A stretch of 64,000 bases of DNA, from positions 248,001-312,000 of the forward strand of contig NW_027017965.1 of assembly GCF_032854445.1 (NCBI RefSeq). Direction: 5' to 3'. This document shows, one piece after another, positions 61,801-64,000 of this stretch. Under the pieces are notes generated by a model, which saw nothing but the letters and a program-made list of their open reading frames with translations, searched no databases and was not told the DNA's origin. The position numbers and the translations under genes are program-made. The stretch is from Liolophura sinensis (lineage: Eukaryota; Mollusca; Polyplacophora; Chitonida; Chitonidae). The first letter of the stretch is position 1. Each line of letters begins with the position of its first letter.

Positions 61801-64000
61801 GACACAGACCCCCATTACAACTTGCGTTTTTCAGTAGGGACGATTGTAGTTCTGTGTATTTTAGAGTGTAAAGTCTTTTTTTGCTGCCAGCCTGCCGTTT
61901 TTGGTGTACAAGTGCATGCTATGTATGAAAATGATGGAAATTGTCTAAGCTTTGGGCAGGTATGAGTTTTAATGGTGAAAGTTTGAAATTCTGGGCGAGA
62001 GGACACAAGGAGACAGGTGGTGATGAGGCTGCGAGTGACGTCCCCTTGGCGTTGCTAAGCACCCCTCCCAGCTGCCGGCATGTAAAGGTCCAGATTTTGA
62101 CGGTCAACCTATGTCAAGATTTTGACAGCTTCTTTCTCTCAGGCTGGGCCAGGTATGCACCAAAGCTTATTGGCCTCGGAATGTTTGGGACTGAGCTACA
62201 GCGCTAAACGTTAACATTGGGGGTCCGTGGCCTGATCTGTCCACTTGTGCCAAAACATGTAACATGTCACTGTGTGCTCAGATTTGGCAGCAGCCTGATA
62301 ATATTTGGTGGGTACATCTGCGATGTGGTTTGCATTGACATGGAACTTGATTGAGCAGTTTTAAAGCTTTTTAATTCTATATTTTCCCCACATATCCATT
62401 TTGTCTAAAAATCGGCTAAAACGCTCTGTGGTCAAGGGTAGTACAGGAGTATAAACAGACTGGAACAAACACAGACAATGTTTCACTGTTCCTGGTTTTT
62501 AAAATGTCTCTTTTGGGGCTGACATTTGATAAATAATGCAAAATTTGAGTGCTGCGAGTGAAATTGGAGTATGTGGCTGATAGATAGGGTGGTGTGATTA
62601 AGGATGGTCAATAAGGCCTCGCATCACATATAAGGGCCCAGCCTCACACAGGTGGATAAAAACACATCAGCAGATTAATTTACTTGGCTAGAGTAGTAGA
62701 GAGGGCCAGTGTGCATTTAATTTACAAACCAAGTCAGGTTCCTCCCATGTGTGCCACCACACACTAGGTAAATGTGCTTCAAATCATCCTGCAGGTCACA
62801 AAACATTAAAAACAGGCATCTGTGCTGGAACACTGTCTGCTGTTTTGGGCATAGACTTGAAGTGGACAAGGTAAATTTTCCTCTTTAAACTTAAAAATAA
62901 ACCACTGTAGGCATGTAGTTTTCATTGCATGTGTATATTCATTCCTCTGACAAGTTACATGTGCACTCACACAGTATGTGTGGCGTTGGAACAAAAATGA
63001 TCAATTTCAAGTTTCTAGCATACATGTGAGTGTGATCTGTTGGAATATTGCCCTTGTGAAAATGAGTCTCTGCCCCACCAGGTGTCTGTTTTTCCACCAG
63101 AACATAGTACGCTGTTCCTGCCACATCTCAAGGAGTTTTTGTTTTAGTATCTGGCCCAGTGTGGCATCCACCTCCCTGGGCAACTGGGATTTTTTTTATG
63201 TTTCCAATGTCCTCACACACAAGTTAGAAATTAGACAGCTACATATGTCTTTCACATCCTAGTTTAATACCTATTGAGCTTTTGTCTTGGTTTCCCTCTT
63301 TATATCTTGTCTCCCAAACATGGCGTCAGTGAACTTTGCCTGGTTTATGCATATATTGAACTGGGATCTACCTAGGTGAGTGGGGTCTGCTAGCCGTTCA
63401 GCTTCCTCAAAGGCCTGACCATTCGGATGCAGTCTTCCACTCCCTTGGCCGACCTAGAATCCCCGTCATTGGTCCGGTACTACACCATGACACTTACCCC
63501 TCCAACCCCCCAACCCCCCTTCAACCGGGGAAACATCACAGGTTTCTCATATATGTACGGACAGTTTGAATGTCCATTCCTCATGCCCACCCAGGAACAC
63601 CCAGTGTGGAACCTGATTACGGATGTAATTTCTCACTGATTATTTGAGGATTTCTGTGTTGTTACAGGTTAAAAAGTATAGCTTTTCCCCTCTTCTTGGG
63701 TCCCTTCAACATGTCTTGGGAGGGTTGCCTTGCTGACTGTCTGAATGACCAATGTGCATGTATTGTGTGGCTTTATTTTTGTAAGTGGCAAAGTCATATT
63801 TCTCCCCTCTACTTATCTCTTGTAGATGTCAGAGTCACACTTTGGTGTTTGTTATGTGGAAAGTACTAATTTAGTCTGAGGCAACAACACAGGTGGTGGG
63901 ATTCTTTTGCACTGTGAGTTGAGGTAAGCCAGCCAACCAATGGCAGCCATGGGGGAGACGGGAAAGGGGGGTAGTGTGTGTGTGGGGGGGGGGGGGGGAG
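61801..64000 (+). repeat. Array unit 11, cut by the window end
   Basis: 2200 bp visible. The acceptor-like CTCTTTAG present in other units is changed to CTTTATAT at 63297-63304. Confidence 0.96.

Larger units (their letters stand above)
32801..64000 (+). repeat. Macrosatellite array, 11 head-to-tail units of about 2.89 kb, continues past the window
   Basis: Unit starts taken at GACACA(G/C)ACCCCCATT: 32801, 35809, 38701, 41585, 44473, 47368, 50261, 53153, 56044, 58918, 61801. Lengths 3008, 2892, 2884, 2888, 2895, 2893, 2892, 2891, 2874, 2883, then at least 2200. All units are in the same orientation and near-identical by eye; they differ by scattered substitutions and by lengths of C-, G- and TG-runs. 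Unit content: an 88-codon open frame near its start, a TATA-like ATATAAGGGCC about 0.82 kb in, splice-like exon blocks at about 1.5-2.1 kb, a C-run, a TG/G-run, and a last exon-like block about 2.7 kb in. I recognise no rRNA, snRNA, histone or transposase. Confidence 0.98.

Noticed and set aside
32801-64000. Array unit as rDNA, 5S, snRNA or histone cluster
   Set aside because: I looked for conserved 5S, U1, U2, U4, U5 and U6 motifs and histone coding stretches and saw none on the strands read.

Overview
The window is animal nuclear DNA. It is AT-rich, genes are split into short exons with GT-AG introns, and it carries many tRNA-headed SINEs. The SINE families and intron style suggest a mollusc, most likely a bivalve; the sequence alone does not fix the species. 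Nothing prokaryotic is present.

Left third (about 0.5-28.1 kb): two complete protein genes stand head to head around a shared upstream region at 14.26-15.2 kb. On the minus strand, nine coding exons between 14262 and 877 join without a frame break into a 415-residue PREB/Sec12 homologue, an ER-membrane WD40 protein that activates Sar1 for COPII vesicle budding. On the plus strand, seven coding exons between 15413 and 26842 join into a 379-residue PPP1R42 (LRRC67) homologue, a leucine-rich-repeat protein linked to centrosome and ciliary biology. The shared region holds an X-box-like site and a CLEAR-type E-box. The PPP1R42 leader carries four upstream ATGs. Introns hold SINEs of at least three families that share a similar tail domain, several minisatellites, a partial exon duplication and a possible poison exon.

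Middle (28.1-32.8 kb): mostly unannotated. It starts with a C-depleted stretch downstream of PPP1R42, then small direct repeats. Candidate exons of unknown genes lie at 30036-30212 (+), 30655-30865 (-) and 32655-32797 (-); all are weak.

Right half (32.8-64 kb, running off the end): a head-to-tail macrosatellite of eleven units of about 2.89 kb, nearly identical to one another. Unit 1 and its junction with unit 2 are rearranged (a small inversion, a partial duplication and a unique insert). I recognise no known gene, rRNA, snRNA or transposase in the unit. Each unit does carry well-formed splice signals that join into a 70-residue open frame, a long C-run and a long G-run, and an 88-codon open frame with an open frame opposite it. 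This array is the main candidate for something undescribed.
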